Positions 33,237 to 44,999 of a stretch of DNA of 64,000 bases are shown here, in pieces. Positions within the stretch are counted from its first letter, which is position 1, and each line of letters opens with the position of its first letter. The DNA comes from Rosellinia necatrix. Lineage: Eukaryota; Ascomycota; Sordariomycetes; Xylariales; Xylariaceae. Position numbers and translations under genes: made by a program. The stretch spans positions 2,294,001 to 2,358,000 of the forward strand of contig JAGYVD010000001.1 in NCBI GenBank assembly GCA_021209875.1, given 5' to 3'. The notes under the pieces are model-generated. The model had not been told where the DNA came from, did no database searches, and worked only from the letters and a program-made list of their open reading frames with translations.

Positions 33237-36194
33237 ATGGCATCGCCCGTGCTCCCTAACCCGTCGAATTTGCTTGGCGTAGCTCTGGTCGTCAACCGCT
33301 CACGCGATGGCCCTCGCTTTGTCTTCCACCATCCCGCACAGATTCAGTATGGCAAGAAGTCACGCGTTACGCAGGCACCGGGGCCGGCCGAGGATGAGCT
33401 GGATGACGACGACGAGGTTCTTCTAAACCAGATCGTCCAGCCCCTCTTCTTTGAGGGTGCGTCGGGGTCTCTATCCAATACTGCCGGGCTCCAGGCCTGG
33501 AATCACGACGACCATCTCGAGACCGATAGCGGGTCGCATCTTGTGCCGTGGGAGCACGTCGCCGGCTATCCGACCCGGGACCTGGAGAGCCTGTTGACCC
33601 CATCGCGTGCCTTCCACAAGCGCGTCTTTCAGGTCTCCCTAGATCAGCTGTGCTTCGTTTCCTCTCCCGTTTTCGTCCCCGAAAATGGCGTCTGGCGCAA
33701 GCAGAAGCGCCAGCCTAAGAACCGGGCGCCCAAATCGCCCGATAATGGGGCGGAACCCTCCATAATCACCAGGGACGGCCAATCCCCCATAGTGATGACT
33801 CCGGATGTACCACAGATTGAGACCAGGGATATGTCGGTAGCCGACGACGACGCTGCGGACAATGGCGGTAATGGGAACGGCCAGGATGAGGCTGAGGAGA
33901 AGAGGAGTGGCATGACCATGTTTAACCTAGTATTCATCCTAAAACCAAGCAAACATGAGGCTAAAGAGCTGGCCGATACCTTATACGCACATATCATCAG
34001 AAAGATCAACAAGCTATTCAAATACAGCCAGCAGAAGAACGATTTTGTCTGGAAAGAGTCGAAACGTATACTCACGCTGAAGGATAAGAACCGCGAAGAG
34101 AGTAAGTCTTCTTCTTGTGTTACACGCCCTTGTGTAAATTCCATCCTGGTCTACAATAGTAACGAGGCCGCAACTACGACTGTCTAATAAATAGCTAACC
34201 TTGGCCATTTGAGCGCAGAAACTAGAATGAGCATCCTCTGGAAGGAGATCCTAGAGGTCTCGTCTCTCGCGGCCTGTATGAAGGATATCTACGAAGCCGT
34301 ATCGCAGAATAAGATCGCCGCGCTGCAGCTTGAAACGCCCGAGGGTACTATTGCACACTCGGTGCAGATTCCCATTCCCTTTTACCTGACAGACCTACCG
34401 CCCGAGGAGGAAGCTGCTAGCACACGTGGCCTGTGGCTTACTACGGCCAACTACTTCGTCGAGGAGGATAGCCTGCATGACCCGTCCTTTCTCGACAAAA
34501 ACTTTGGCCTGCTGCTTATGAGCGATGAAAAAAAGATCATCGCCGAGCTCCAGGCTGATGCTGACGAGGCCACAGCTGCCATGGTCGAGTTTGTACGGCT
34601 CTCGAAGCCGACGATGTCGTACGTAATCTTAATCCTCTTTCTTTTGGCCCCTTACCCGTGCCACCTTCCTTCGCTCCTCCCTGCCTATTTTCCCGTCTAC
34701 GAAAGCATGAAACCAGCGCACGCGCTCGTCACTCTCCCTTGTTTATCACTGACAGCTGTCATCAGATTCTATCAGATAAGCCAAGGCAGCGGGCTCTCGC
34801 CAGCCCAAGTTCGTAAGTACGCCCAACACTTCATCTTCTGGCGCCGAGGGATCGCAATCCCGCCCCTACACGCGCGGGACGTGTACATTTTATCGCCCAA
34901 CGCAGACTTTACCCTCCTCCCCCGTGCCAGTCAAGCATGGGCACGCGCGTTCCCCCTCGCGCCGCACCTTGCCGACTTCCTCGCCGAGTTGTCAGCGGCC
35001 CCGCGCCCTTACAAGTGGTTTTGCCCGTCTAAAAACCACCGCCCTACATATCTACAGATGCTGGCATGGCTAATGCGCGGCGGCTGGGTCACGCAACTCT
35101 GCACCTTTGCCTACGTGGTCGTGTGGCCTGAGATCCAATACGAGGTCGAATACGAGCTCGAGGCCGAGGAACTCAAGGCGCAGCAGGAGGAGGCGGGTAG
35201 GAAGGAGAAGGAGAGGCAGAGACAAATGGAGAGGGGGCAACAGCAGCACCAACAGCAGAGCAGCGACCAAGACCACGAAAAGGGGAACGATGAGAAACAC
35301 CAGAGACAGCAGCAAGAAGAGCATATTCAACAGAGACTATGGGATCTGGAATCCGACCATAGAGACCGCCGCTTCTTCCACCACCGCCCCTCATCACCAG
35401 CCGGTTCGTCATCCACGATAAGAGCCGGCAACACCTCCCTTTCCGCGTCAACCACAACGCTCAATCTACTCGCCGCCTCTGCCACGAGCGCAGCAGCTGA
35501 GACCCTGGCCCTTCCGACCTCAAGCACCCATCTCCCGCGCCCCAACACCCCAATCCCCTCCTCTCCCGTCGACGCCACCCCTTCCTCCTCCTCCACCTCG
35601 CCCCCCTCTTATCATGCCTACGCCTACGAGCCCGACACGCCATCGTATTCAGAGCCGCCCTCGGCGTCCGCCTCCCCGCCGGCGTCCGCGCAGACGCAGG
35701 GGGAGCGGATCGCGCTCGCCGCGCGCCTCAGCCGCATCGCCGACAAGGAAGCCCAGGCCGCGTACGAGCGCAGCGCCGCTTTCGCGCGCAAGCCCGTCCC
35801 CGTCGCCACTTTGCACCCTTCCCTCAACGCCGCCCCGCATCTCGCCCGCCTGTCCCCCTACGTCGTCCCCGACACCCGCCGCGCCACGGGCCGCGACTCC
35901 CTTTACCTCTCCGCCATCGGCCGCCGCTTCGTCGACCCCAAGGTACGCGCCGCCTGGCCCGTCCTCTGGAAGTACTTTAACGGCCGCGCTGCCCTCGAGC
36001 GCATCGTCCTCGGCCTCGACGGCAGCGGCCCCGGCGGCGGATCTGGAGGCGGTGCGGGCGGGATTGCGAGCGGGGGTGGCAGTGGCGGTGGCAGTGGCAG
36101 TGGGAATGATAAGATGAAGATCAAGAAGCGCAAGGAGGCCTGGGCTCTCATGACTGCTATGAGCGAGCATCTCATCTGCATTCGCCATTTCTAG
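33237..36194 (+). CDS. NPR3: Nitrogen permease regulator 3 homologue (GATOR1/SEACIT subunit)
   Basis: Exons 33237-34101, 34219-34618 and 34766-36194 (introns 117 and 147 nt) give 897 aa. NPR3 with NPR2 and IML1 forms the SEACIT/GATOR1 complex, which inhibits TORC1 at the vacuole when amino acids are scarce. The N-terminus (LLGVALVVNRSRDGPRFVFHHP) starts the longin-like domain. The conserved block SILWKEILEVSSLAACMKDIYEAVS crosses into exon 2, followed by FYQISQGSGLSPAQVRKYAQ and MLAWLMRGGWVTQLCTFAYV in exon 3. A long Gln-, Ser- and Pro-rich low-complexity region (about residues 560-740) interrupts the C-terminal domain, which resumes at PKVRAAWPVLWKYFNGRAALERI. A glycine-serine stretch precedes the end. 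I chose ATG 33237 because MASPVLPNPSNLLGVAL matches the family start; an in-frame ATG at 33183 lies within the low-complexity leader. Confidence 0.94.
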
Positions 36195-37231
36195 ACAGAA
36201 AACAAAGAGGGGGGTTAGACGGGATAACGTAAGGGATGAAAGGAAGTTTCTCATAGCTTAGAGGGAACGTATACTATATATATAAACCCCCATTTACGTA
36301 TATCACTAGCTCAGTCTATTCAGCTATATTGTCTCTGATGATTTAAAAAAAACATAGGAAAGAGACGATGGGCCAAGAAGGGAGAGCGGATGTCTTACGT
36401 ACAATACTACAACTAGGTTAAAGAGAGGATACGAGAAAAATAATGACTTACTGATTACATACTTATAAGGCTATTGGTTTACTACCCGTATGCACGAGGG
36501 TTCCAGAAGAGAACGAACATTGAGAGCTATAGTCGCTCGATACTAATTCAATGAACTTATAACTAGACAAGACCACGGTTTGCGGATTATATATGAACTG
36601 TTCTAGGAGTCGGTCCCTTTCGAAGGGACATGGTACATGAGTATTAAGATGCCAACCAAGTATGCTCTCGGTACGGCACGCTACATGAGCTCGATTGTCG
36701 CGCAGAGTCCCGAGGAGTGCCGCCAAGATGAAAAAGGAAAAGAGACGCAAGATCGCGTAATGAGCAAAAAAACGGGGGTAGTAGACACCCATGTACGTCC
36801 TGAAAATGTGGCATAAAACTCCTTATTTCTCCAGGTATCATAGAAGCAATCACGCCCGTTCCAATGTTGCCCAGGGATAATCAAGGAAAGAAAAATGATG
36901 ACGAAAGGAATGAATACTGATGGTGGCGCCTTCCACCTCATGAAGGCCCAACCTACTCAGTTTGAAAAATAGGAAAAGAAAAAAAAAAAAGGTTTCCCCT
37001 TTCTTGCAAACTGAACTGGCATTCTGGTGATCCGAACCAGTCCCACGCCAAAACGACCTTGTGAATGCAATAGAAATGCCTCGCCTTCGGTAAAACGCCC
37101 ATAAGATGTCTCGGGGTATATGCAGGAATCACTGCGCATCAGAAGCAGCGAAGCCGAATGTCAAGTCCAAGAAAAAGTAGCGCTTAGAAAGAATGGTATC
37201 GTAGTAGGAATGGTGAAAAAGGCGATCCTAC
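36195..37231. other. Convergent 3' intergenic region
   Basis: One kilobase lies between the NPR3 and bHLH gene stops. It has an A-rich run near 36972-36990 and open frames of 60-109 codons without family resemblance. No gene is supported. Confidence 0.55.
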
Positions 37232-38803
37232 TCATGTCTCGAAGTCCATATATTCATCCTCCTCTTTGAAGTTTGAGGTCACAGGATTACTGCCATCCTC
37301 GTCCTGTTCCCAGAAAACACCGTTGTCATCGATATCATGGCCCAAATCCTCGGGGCTTACTGAAACTCCCGTAGGTTCGGTACCGTCAACGGCGTCCCCC
37401 TTGTAGTCGGTATGGTTGGGCACGCGAAGGCCGGACCCTGCGAAGCGGCTGTATGAGAACGTGTGTGGCTCATTCTTGTCCCACGCTTCGTTCAGCTCTG
37501 TTTGCATCCGTTTTTCATCATCCGAGATTGAGAAGGGGACCCTGCCACCCATATCTACAATAGTATTGATAAGCTCCTCTTGCTGTTGGAGCTTGAGGTG
37601 CAGCATCCACATCAAGTCTCTTGTCCAGCTTACAGAACCATTGAGTATATCACCTTTGTTCGGACCCTTATCCTTATCCTCAAGCGGGAGGCCTGTTGTT
37701 ATGTTGCCGGCGCCTGTAGCTCGCTTGGCACCAGGGCCAGCCAAGCCCGATGTTGCCTGCCCTGGACTGGCGAGTCCCGCGAGACTTGGCGACACGGGCG
37801 TCCCATTTTGAATCATCTTACGAACCTTCTCGTCGTCAAGCCTATGAGTAGGGACTAGTTTACTAAGGTCTTGTATTCTTTCGTTAATGTTGTCTCGACG
37901 CCGCCGTTCGACCAAGTTGTGTGATTCACGACGTCTCTTTCTCTTCATTTCTTGGGACGAGACGGTGGTGGGGTTGTTGAGCTTAGCTGGCATAGACGTG
38001 CCTCCTTTCATTAGAACGTCCGAAATCTGGGCGTTTTGCATTCCGTGTTGCAAAGGGGAAGAGAAACCAGAACCGGGGAAAGATGACAAACTGTTTGGTG
38101 TATGGATCCATTGTGCCGAGGGGGATTTTTCATGGTGGCCCCCAGGGGTCCGGATTGGTTGCGCACCAAAGCCTCCCGACTCGCGAGAATTCATTGACAA
38201 CGCTGACATGGCTGCAGCGGCCTTATTCGTCAAAGGGCTCCTGGTGCTCGAAGCTTTGCGTTGCATACTCTGGGATATCTGAGCGTGAGGTTTTGTGTTT
38301 AGATAGTTGGGATCTCCGCCATCATGATTCATGTCAGAGCTTGCTAGAGGAGAGCCGGAGTATGAAACGGGTGATTGAAGCGAGTTTCCGAAGGACTGGG
38401 GGTGTTGAATTTGTCGATACGGTTGGTTGAAGCTGTGAACAAATGGGCTCTGAATCGGGTCGCCATCTGGGGTATGAGAATAACCGTTGATATGCGACTG
38501 ATCCATCTGTAATCCCGGGTTATTGGACTGTGGTGTGTATATACCAAAGCCCATATTCATATCATTTACGCCTCCGTATTCTTGGCCTTGATTATGCAAG
38601 CTTGACTGATTAGGCATGCGATCGACTGGACCAAGAGTATCTAAAAGCTCCTCATCATTGAAGAACCCATTGGAGGTGTTGTTATTGCCGTTGAAGTTGT
38701 TCGAATATGAGGCCCCGTACGCTCCCGTGGCCAAATCGCTAGGATCAACATTTGGCCCGTTGTTCTGACCTCCACCGAAGTGGCTGAAGCTGTGCTGTGC
38801 CAT
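37232..38803 (-). CDS. bHLH transcription factor with expanded loop
   Basis: A single coding exon gives 523 aa starting at MAQHSFSHFGGG. The frame is open further upstream (to 38899), but AG acceptors at 38902-38904 and 38888-38890 suggest that this part is 5' leader after an intron. The N-terminal half is Asn/Ser/Gln/Pro-rich, as in activation domains. The basic region (about residues 280-300, KRKRRRESHNLVERRRRDN) has the H-x3-E-R-x-R-R pattern that recognises CACGTG-type E-boxes, followed by helix 1 (INERIQDLSKLVP). Helix 2 (ILNGSVSWTRDLMWMLHLKL, about residues 375-395) comes only after a loop of some 60 residues rich in Gly, Ala and Pro. The closest resemblance is to MiT/TFE- and RTG3-like factors, but I cannot assign an orthologue. 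The C-terminus is acidic. Confidence 0.9.
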   Translation of the reverse strand: MAQHSFSHFGGGQNNGPNVDPSDLATGAYGASYSNNFNGNNNTSNGFFNDEELLDTLGPVDRMPNQSSLHNQGQEYGGVNDMNMGFGIYTPQSNNPGLQMDQSHINGYSHTPDGDPIQSPFVHSFNQPYRQIQHPQSFGNSLQSPVSYSGSPLASSDMNHDGGDPNYLNTKPHAQISQSMQRKASSTRSPLTNKAAAAMSALSMNSRESGGFGAQPIRTPGGHHEKSPSAQWIHTPNSLSSFPGSGFSSPLQHGMQNAQISDVLMKGGTSMPAKLNNPTTVSSQEMKRKRRRESHNLVERRRRDNINERIQDLSKLVPTHRLDDEKVRKMIQNGTPVSPSLAGLASPGQATSGLAGPGAKRATGAGNITTGLPLEDKDKGPNKGDILNGSVSWTRDLMWMLHLKLQQQEELINTIVDMGGRVPFSISDDEKRMQTELNEAWDKNEPHTFSYSRFAGSGLRVPNHTDYKGDAVDGTEPTGVSVSPEDLGHDIDDNGVFWEQDEDGSNPVTSNFKEEDEYMDFET

Positions 38804-38887
38804 CGTTTCGTACGTGTGACCGATGTTGGTTGACAGATATGTCATGCCGCAAGGGACAACTGAGAAGATGTTATGTGTCTCGTCGCA

Positions 38888-39058
38888 CTGAAAACCCAAT
38901 GCTGTGGAAAATCAAGAGTCAGCCCCACGTCTCCGAGGCATGGAGGGAACGAAATATAGTAGCATGCAACGGTTACAGCTTCGTGGGCAATTCACAACAT
39001 GGCGTAGGAAGGAACTAGCCCGAAAATCATACGGGGAAGATGGACAGTAGACACTTAC
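38888..39058 (-). other. Putative 5'-UTR intron of the bHLH gene
   Basis: On the minus strand a GTAAGTGTC donor at 39058 is followed by acceptors TTCCACAG (ending at 38902) and GTTTTCAG (ending at 38888), just upstream of the coding exon. The exact acceptor is uncertain. Confidence 0.4.
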
Positions 39059-40175
39059 CGCTATTGTGCTTTATGATCTAAGTTGAAAGGTGGCGATTTG
39101 TTACAATGCCATATAATCCGTAGTATCGATGTGAAGCACTGTTGATTAAGTTGGGAGTCGGCGCAGGTGGTGCGAGAGGAGAACGGGATTATTATGCAGT
39201 AGACTTGGGGTTACCACCTTTGGGTCTGTTGGTCCGTTGGTCCGTTGGTCCGTTGGGTAAGAGTATGGTGAGAAAACCTGAAGTGAGGATAGAAGTACCG
39301 TTCTTATTATTCCCTTCGCGACGTACGAGTCCGAATCCGATAATGAGTGCTCGGCTGGGGACACTGTGGCAATACGGAATAGTGGGCGATAGGACCAAAC
39401 CGTGATAGTAGCGCCGTCGGCTTTGGCGTGCGATGAGGTAGAAAAGGGTAGAGATAACTCTGGGCCAATAAACACTACTATATTCCTCGAGAAGGATATG
39501 GGTGAAAGGCGGTAAGAGGGTGGCGCAAGTCCAAGACCGCGAGAGAAGTGAGATGTAATGATGAGTGGCCTAGGGAATGCGACCGTACTTGTCCGGTTGG
39601 TGCGCTCCTCTGAGGTGAGAAAGGTTGGCCCGGGAGTACCAGGTTGCAATAAACCAGAAAAAGAATCCTGGAAGGGTGGTGGTGATCGGCCGAGGTCTAC
39701 CTTGTCGCAGACGAGTTGGCCAGCCCTCTCGACGAGTTGTGGGCGGGTCGAGTCAAAGGTGAGGAGAATGTGCGATGAAAGAGGGGAGAGAGGGTAACCG
39801 AAACCCAGAATAGAAATAATTGAGGCGGTAAATGCGGGATAGCTGGACGGCCGACGATACGCTTTATCAGCCTCTTGTACCCTTTTAACGAGGTAAGTCC
39901 AGGATAAGGGGTACAATACCTTGGCTGGTGCCTTGGTGGAGGCAACAGGTATCTTGCTGGCTCGCTGTGACGGATCTGAACTTATTTAGTGACAAGGTTT
40001 GCAGTCAAAGCCCCTACTGGCTGGCCTTTCTCGGTACCTTAGCTCCCCGCTCAGCTTCTCCCATAAATGGATTGGAATGATAAGCAGGCGGGCGCCGGTC
40101 GCTAACTATTGCACGGCGATGCGGGCTGTAGGACCTCAGGCGGCCGGTAGGGGAGGGGAGGGGGGGATGGGGGGA

Positions 40176-40242
40176 GTAGGGAATTAGGGAATTAGGGAAT
40201 TAGGGGATTAGGGGATTAGGGGATTAGGGGATTAGGGGGATT
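40176..40242. repeat. Telomere-like TTAGGG-variant array
   Basis: Three GAATTAGG units are followed by about four GGATTAGG units, so TTAGGG(G) cores recur every 8 bases. The array sits inside the chromosome between genes. Confidence 0.9.
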
Positions 40243-41106
40243 GCCTACTGTAAAAAGGCAGCCTTTGGTGCCGTTAGCGATCTTGCGTTGGGAACGGAGC
40301 TGGATGATAGGCTATGGCAGGCCCAACGGTATTTTGGCTTTCTTTGCCTTGCTTTGTTCTATTTTGCCCTGTCGGCTTATTCGCCAGAACTTAAATAACC
40401 ATGCGAATTGCTCGGTGGCGGACAAAGGATCCAGGTACAAGAATGTAATTGCGACCTCGGAAGCCCACAACAGTCAGTCATAGAGTGGTGCTCGGGTTGT
40501 GTGGCCCATCAAGTTACGGTGAAGCCAACGGCTGAGGACGTTGTCGTCGTCTTCTTCTCTAGCTGAGCTGGAAGCCTGCCGCATAACCAAACCGTATGAT
40601 GAATGGCGACAAACACGAGAGGACGGGAGGGCCCTGATCGCGCAGTTCTTCTAAACGTACCTATTCCGGGGTTCTCATAGCGTGAGCCGAGTGAGCACGA
40701 TTTAAAAGAGGAGGAAGTGGTTGCAGTAGTGCGGAATATGATGTCCAGGATGCGGGCAGGGGGCAGCAGGGGGGCTGAATGGGGTCTTGATTTATGGACA
40801 GAGGGCAGGATGGTGGGATGGGTGTGCTGTGCTGTTGTGCTGTGTCGTGTTGTGTTCTGAGGGCTGATGGGTGGGAGGAGGGGTGCTTACTTGAGGTAGC
40901 GGCACACTGCTGAAGGCCGGTCGCTGGATGTACCTAGTGTACCTACCTACCTTAGGTAGGAGGCAAGTGCGGGCACGATGGTTGGGGCAAGCTACGCCAA
41001 ATCAACGATGAGTCGAATCCTTAGGAAAGTGGGAAGTGGAGTCTAAGACTTGGAGGTCTTGGCGCCACCAAGGACAAATGCAGGCTTGGAGGGAGGAGAC
41101 AGTGTA

Positions 41107-41107
41107 C

Positions 41108-41134
<27 letters not shown>
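41107..41134. repeat. (CT)n microsatellite
   Basis: About 14 CT units occur in tandem. Confidence 0.9.
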
Positions 41135-41139
<5 letters not shown>

Positions 41140-44100
41140 AGTCGCAGTAAGTACCTGCCGTTGAACTCCTCACTGCCAGGTGAGATAACTCCGAGTATCT
41201 AGCCAAGTTTGCTGCTTTACCTCCGCGCGAGGTACTTCTCGGCACTTATGAGTGACAGCTATGGCTCTCGTAGACGAGTGCAGTATCGTTTGCAATCCTC
41301 CGAGCAATGACGGGTCAGGGTACAAAACGCCTGGGTTAGGTGGGAATGTATTCGATCTGTTGACAACCCGAGCGCCCGTTATTGTTCCAAGGTCGTCTGA
41401 TCTGGTGTATTTTTGTAAGATCGTAATAGAATCAAAGATGCTCAAAAACAGCAGATAATCAGTCTGTGCAAGTCGTCGACCGTCAACCGTCTCTTGCGCC
41501 TTCGGTGTGCGTGCTGGCACTTGATGTTCCCTTAGATCGTCCGCGGAGTGCACTTTGTGGACCGCGGTACTGGCGTCAAGGCTACTCCTTAAGGATAGTT
41601 AGCATCGTACAGTACAGGGCTTCGTGTAGCTATGTCTATAAGTTGGATATCAACTCACTGGTTCGAAAATACGTGGCACGGTAGACCGGTTCGTATATGT
41701 GAACGGCGCAAAGACGAAGCAACCTCCTGGCAGGTTCTTAGGGGTAGAGTGGGTAATAAAGTAGCTTAGGGGGGTCTTGCTATTCTTTCTAGAGAACGGA
41801 AAACAGATTCAAAGAGATTCTTCGTTTCTCGCTAGACCCGGCCTGTCCAGGGGTCCGGATCGCTTTTATATATACCTTGGTAGCTATCTACATCATAGAG
41901 CGGATTCGCCGCGCATACCTTAAACAGACTCTCCAACCTACCCCCGGGGCACCTCTGTTCCCACTTCGAACGTCTCTTCCAAGCTATCCGTAAGACATAG
42001 CGTGCGAGTGCGTCTCCTGACTCTCGACACCTTGATGCCGTCGAGCCCATAAATGGTGGTGGTGTGGTGTATACCAGTAGCGGTATAAGTAGTGTGGTGT
42101 GTGAGAGGGGCAGCAAAGGGCAAGATACGATGCCTTTTCCGCCAGGTTCCTCTGATACCTGGTTCGGATATGGACCAGAGTTGGCCAGGTACCTAAGGGT
42201 CGACATTTCTATCATCTTATCGTGAGGAGCCCGTAAGAAAGGTGGGTTTCCCGGGTTGTGAGGGAGGGCGGACCTAGACTCGTGACACTGCCAAAGTCAG
42301 CCAACCCTCATTGGGTAAGCCACGATGCCACCCTCTACTACTTAGCTTGCACAACCGACGACCATGGCAATCGCAAAATGGAACATGGCATTTAAAAACC
42401 GCCCGAGCTGCCCGCCCCCGTCCGTTCGGAGGACGAAGGTTGAAGAAACTGGGATGGGCCTTCTCTGTCTGACTCACTCCCACAATCCCTGTCTGGGCGG
42501 CGAGAGGGAGCAGGTGCCTGTGGCTTGCTTGTCCAAGACAGATAGATGTTGTGCTCATCGATACTGGCCAACTTGCCAGAGTGAAGGTGCGGCACGACGG
42601 CAGTCGCTTGCGCAAGGCACCCGTTACTGATCCAGGGATCGTGCATCGGATTGACGGACCATGACGACAGGGTGCCAGGGCAAAGGGGCTATGCGGACGC
42701 CTACGTCTACAGTACGCCGCAGATAGAAATACCCAAGTTAGGCAGGATGGGCTCCTGTCGTTGTAAGCTCGAAGGTGGCTTCGTGCTGTGGTAGTGGGAG
42801 CACTGGGAGGAGGTAGCGGCCCATGTTGGGGCATGTCGATGCGCGGATGATGCCGTCAGCAAACGCGTCAGCAAAGGGCACCAGAGTCGCGCGCAACAAG
42901 CCAACAGATCCACATGGTGTTTAAACCGCAGTAAGGTTTCTTGATTAGCCATGGCAACATACGATCTACTGTTGCCCGCATCGTGCCCCTCCAGCCCCGG
43001 ACGAACTATCACTCTCGATAGAAGGTGGGCGATGCATGCCGAACCCAGGTGCTTGTTGTTTACCCACCGGTTTTACCCACCATTTCACCTCCCAGTTTCA
43101 TCTCCGACAGATGTCCTGTTTATTGTACTGTTGATTGTACCCCAACGAATACTCCGCGGCTGTGGCGCCTTGCGGTGAAACGTCGCATAAGCTGGTTATT
43201 GCGAGCGTCGACGGGAGGTAGGTAGGTAGGTAGGTGGTATGAGGGGCAGATGGAGAATGGTCGGGGAGAGGGGTAGATCTTGTCGACGTTGTCTACCAGG
43301 TACAGAGGGATGGATAGTGTGGCCCAGGTTAGCAAAGCGCGGCGGACTAGCGCGCAAGACGCCGGCAAGACACGGTCACAACGGCTGCGTCCGTGATGGC
43401 TCGATGTAACGCAACAGAACCTTTTCTTCGTTGAAGAATGCAGCTGCACAGCCGTGGGGTTGAGGGATTGCCGCTTGCCGACAGCGATCGCCCAACCCTC
43501 TTGGTTAAAGCTTTTCAAACTTGAACCCCCTCCCCCCTCTCCCTCCCCAGACCTGCACCCTATCTACTTGCACTACTTAAGTCTACCTAACTGACTGGCA
43601 CTCACATGCCCCGCGAACGCGAACCAATCACTAGATCCCGTGCCAGAGGCAGCGCGCGTGGGTTGTCATGCCTTTGGCTTCGATTCTAGACCTTGATGTA
43701 GTACTGTCGCTAGACGGTACGCTGGGTCATCGAGGGGAGGGATATTTACCGGCAACTGAGTAGCTATAATGGAGGGGGTCAGGAGCTGATAGGATGGAGA
43801 CGCCAGGTTCAACATCAGCGTTGAACGCCCAGTATCATACTTACTGCCTCGATATTGCGCTTGAGACGCCATCATGCCCCCCCGAGAATTCAAATGATCC
43901 TTAGTGGTGGTGCTGCCGCGCTCCCCCGCCGTGCATCATGCATGAACCCTGTTACTACAGCAGGATGGCGTCCTTGCTACTAGCCTCAGATACCTAAAGT
44001 AGGTAGGTGAAGCTATTGACACAACCCTCACCTTGACTTGATCGCTGTTGGAGTACATAGTAATCGTAAGAAAGAGAGAGAGATCGCCACCACCAAGAAT

Positions 44101-44999
44101 TGGGTTGTGGAGCCTCTATTTGTCTACACTAGCGGACACGGATGGGATAGAAGGTCGAGACACAGACAAAGGGAGGGAAATGGGTCTAGGGATCTTTGCA
44201 GTAACAGCAAAAGCCACCTGCTACAAGTATGAGAACAATAGTATAACAGGTAGGTAGGTAATCGGTATGAGGGCCCTGGGCACTTGCTATTGAGTTCTAC
44301 CTACTAGTAATGCATACTTAATAAGTACGTAAAACTACTGCAACGTATAAGTAACTATCTACCTGCCTACCTACTAAGGGGGCCGCTCAAAGCTTAGGTA
44401 CCTAGTAGGTAGGCAGTCAAGTCCAATCAGGATGTTTAGACGTTGAACAGACAGAGGCAATTTCCGATTTTCAGAAACCGCCCTCCATGCCTCCCAAAAT
44501 GGATGCTGAAGAGGCACTTCCCTAGGAGGCACCTCCTACACTACCTACCTGATCTAGCAGGCTGAAGCCACATGCCCTAATCCCAGCCAATCGAGACCGC
44601 GGCTAGACTCCAGAGTGGACCTATGTGGCTTGGCTGGTCGCTGATAACATGATAAAGGATGGGCAGCCAAGTTAGAGCACAGCCAATCAGTGGCTTTTAG
44701 TTTCCACTTTTCCAACGAGAGATGGCCACACCCATCTACGGCAACGCGACTTCAAGACGACATCAGCACTGCAACTCTGCTACTTCCATTTCCCTTTTTC
44801 ATCACAAGAAAGTGGTCACTCGACACACCCTGACTACACCACCTATCGAACCCCGTCGGATACATGAGCTCGCCTACTCGAATCCACCGTACTACACCGA
44901 AACCGACATTTACCGTGCTCCGCGCACTCTGCTGGCACCACCCACCTGCCGGCGCCGGTATTCGCCCTCGACAGAACCCAACGCGCGCCGCTCGCCGGC

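Larger units (their letters stand above)
38804..44999. other. 6.2-kb gene-poor region between bHLH factor and SFT2
   Basis: This is the longest gene-free stretch of the window. It contains a probable 5'-UTR intron of the bHLH gene (38888-39058), a telomere-like repeat (40176-40242), (CT)n near 41107-41134, and TAGG motifs near 40940, 43210, 43995, 44250 and 44360-44410. It also holds open frames of 60-256 codons on both strands, none with recognisable domains. The longest (39146-39916, minus) is probably leader sequence of the bHLH transcript. Unrecognised genes cannot be excluded. Confidence 0.5.

Noticed and set aside
33007..33243. Minus-strand open frames rich in Ser, Leu and Phe upstream of NPR3
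   Set aside because: They are direct translations of the polypurine 13-nt repeat.
35614..36254. Long open frames on both strands in the 3' part of NPR3 (Pro/Arg/Ser-rich and Gly/Ala/Val-rich)
   Set aside because: They are shadows of the GC-rich low-complexity exon of NPR3. The NPR3 frame continues to the family C-terminus.
39146..39916. 256-codon minus-strand open frame upstream of the bHLH gene
   Set aside because: It is Ser/Pro/Thr-rich with no domain, and several shorter frames overlap it. It is more likely leader DNA of the bHLH transcript, though a lineage-specific gene cannot be fully excluded.
40176..40242. True chromosome end (telomere)
   Set aside because: Units are not pure TTAGGG and genes continue on both sides for more than 20 kb.
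42274..42834. 186-codon minus-strand open frame in the gene-poor region
   Set aside because: Its composition is irregular (many Arg, Pro, Cys, His) with no recognisable motif or good splice context.
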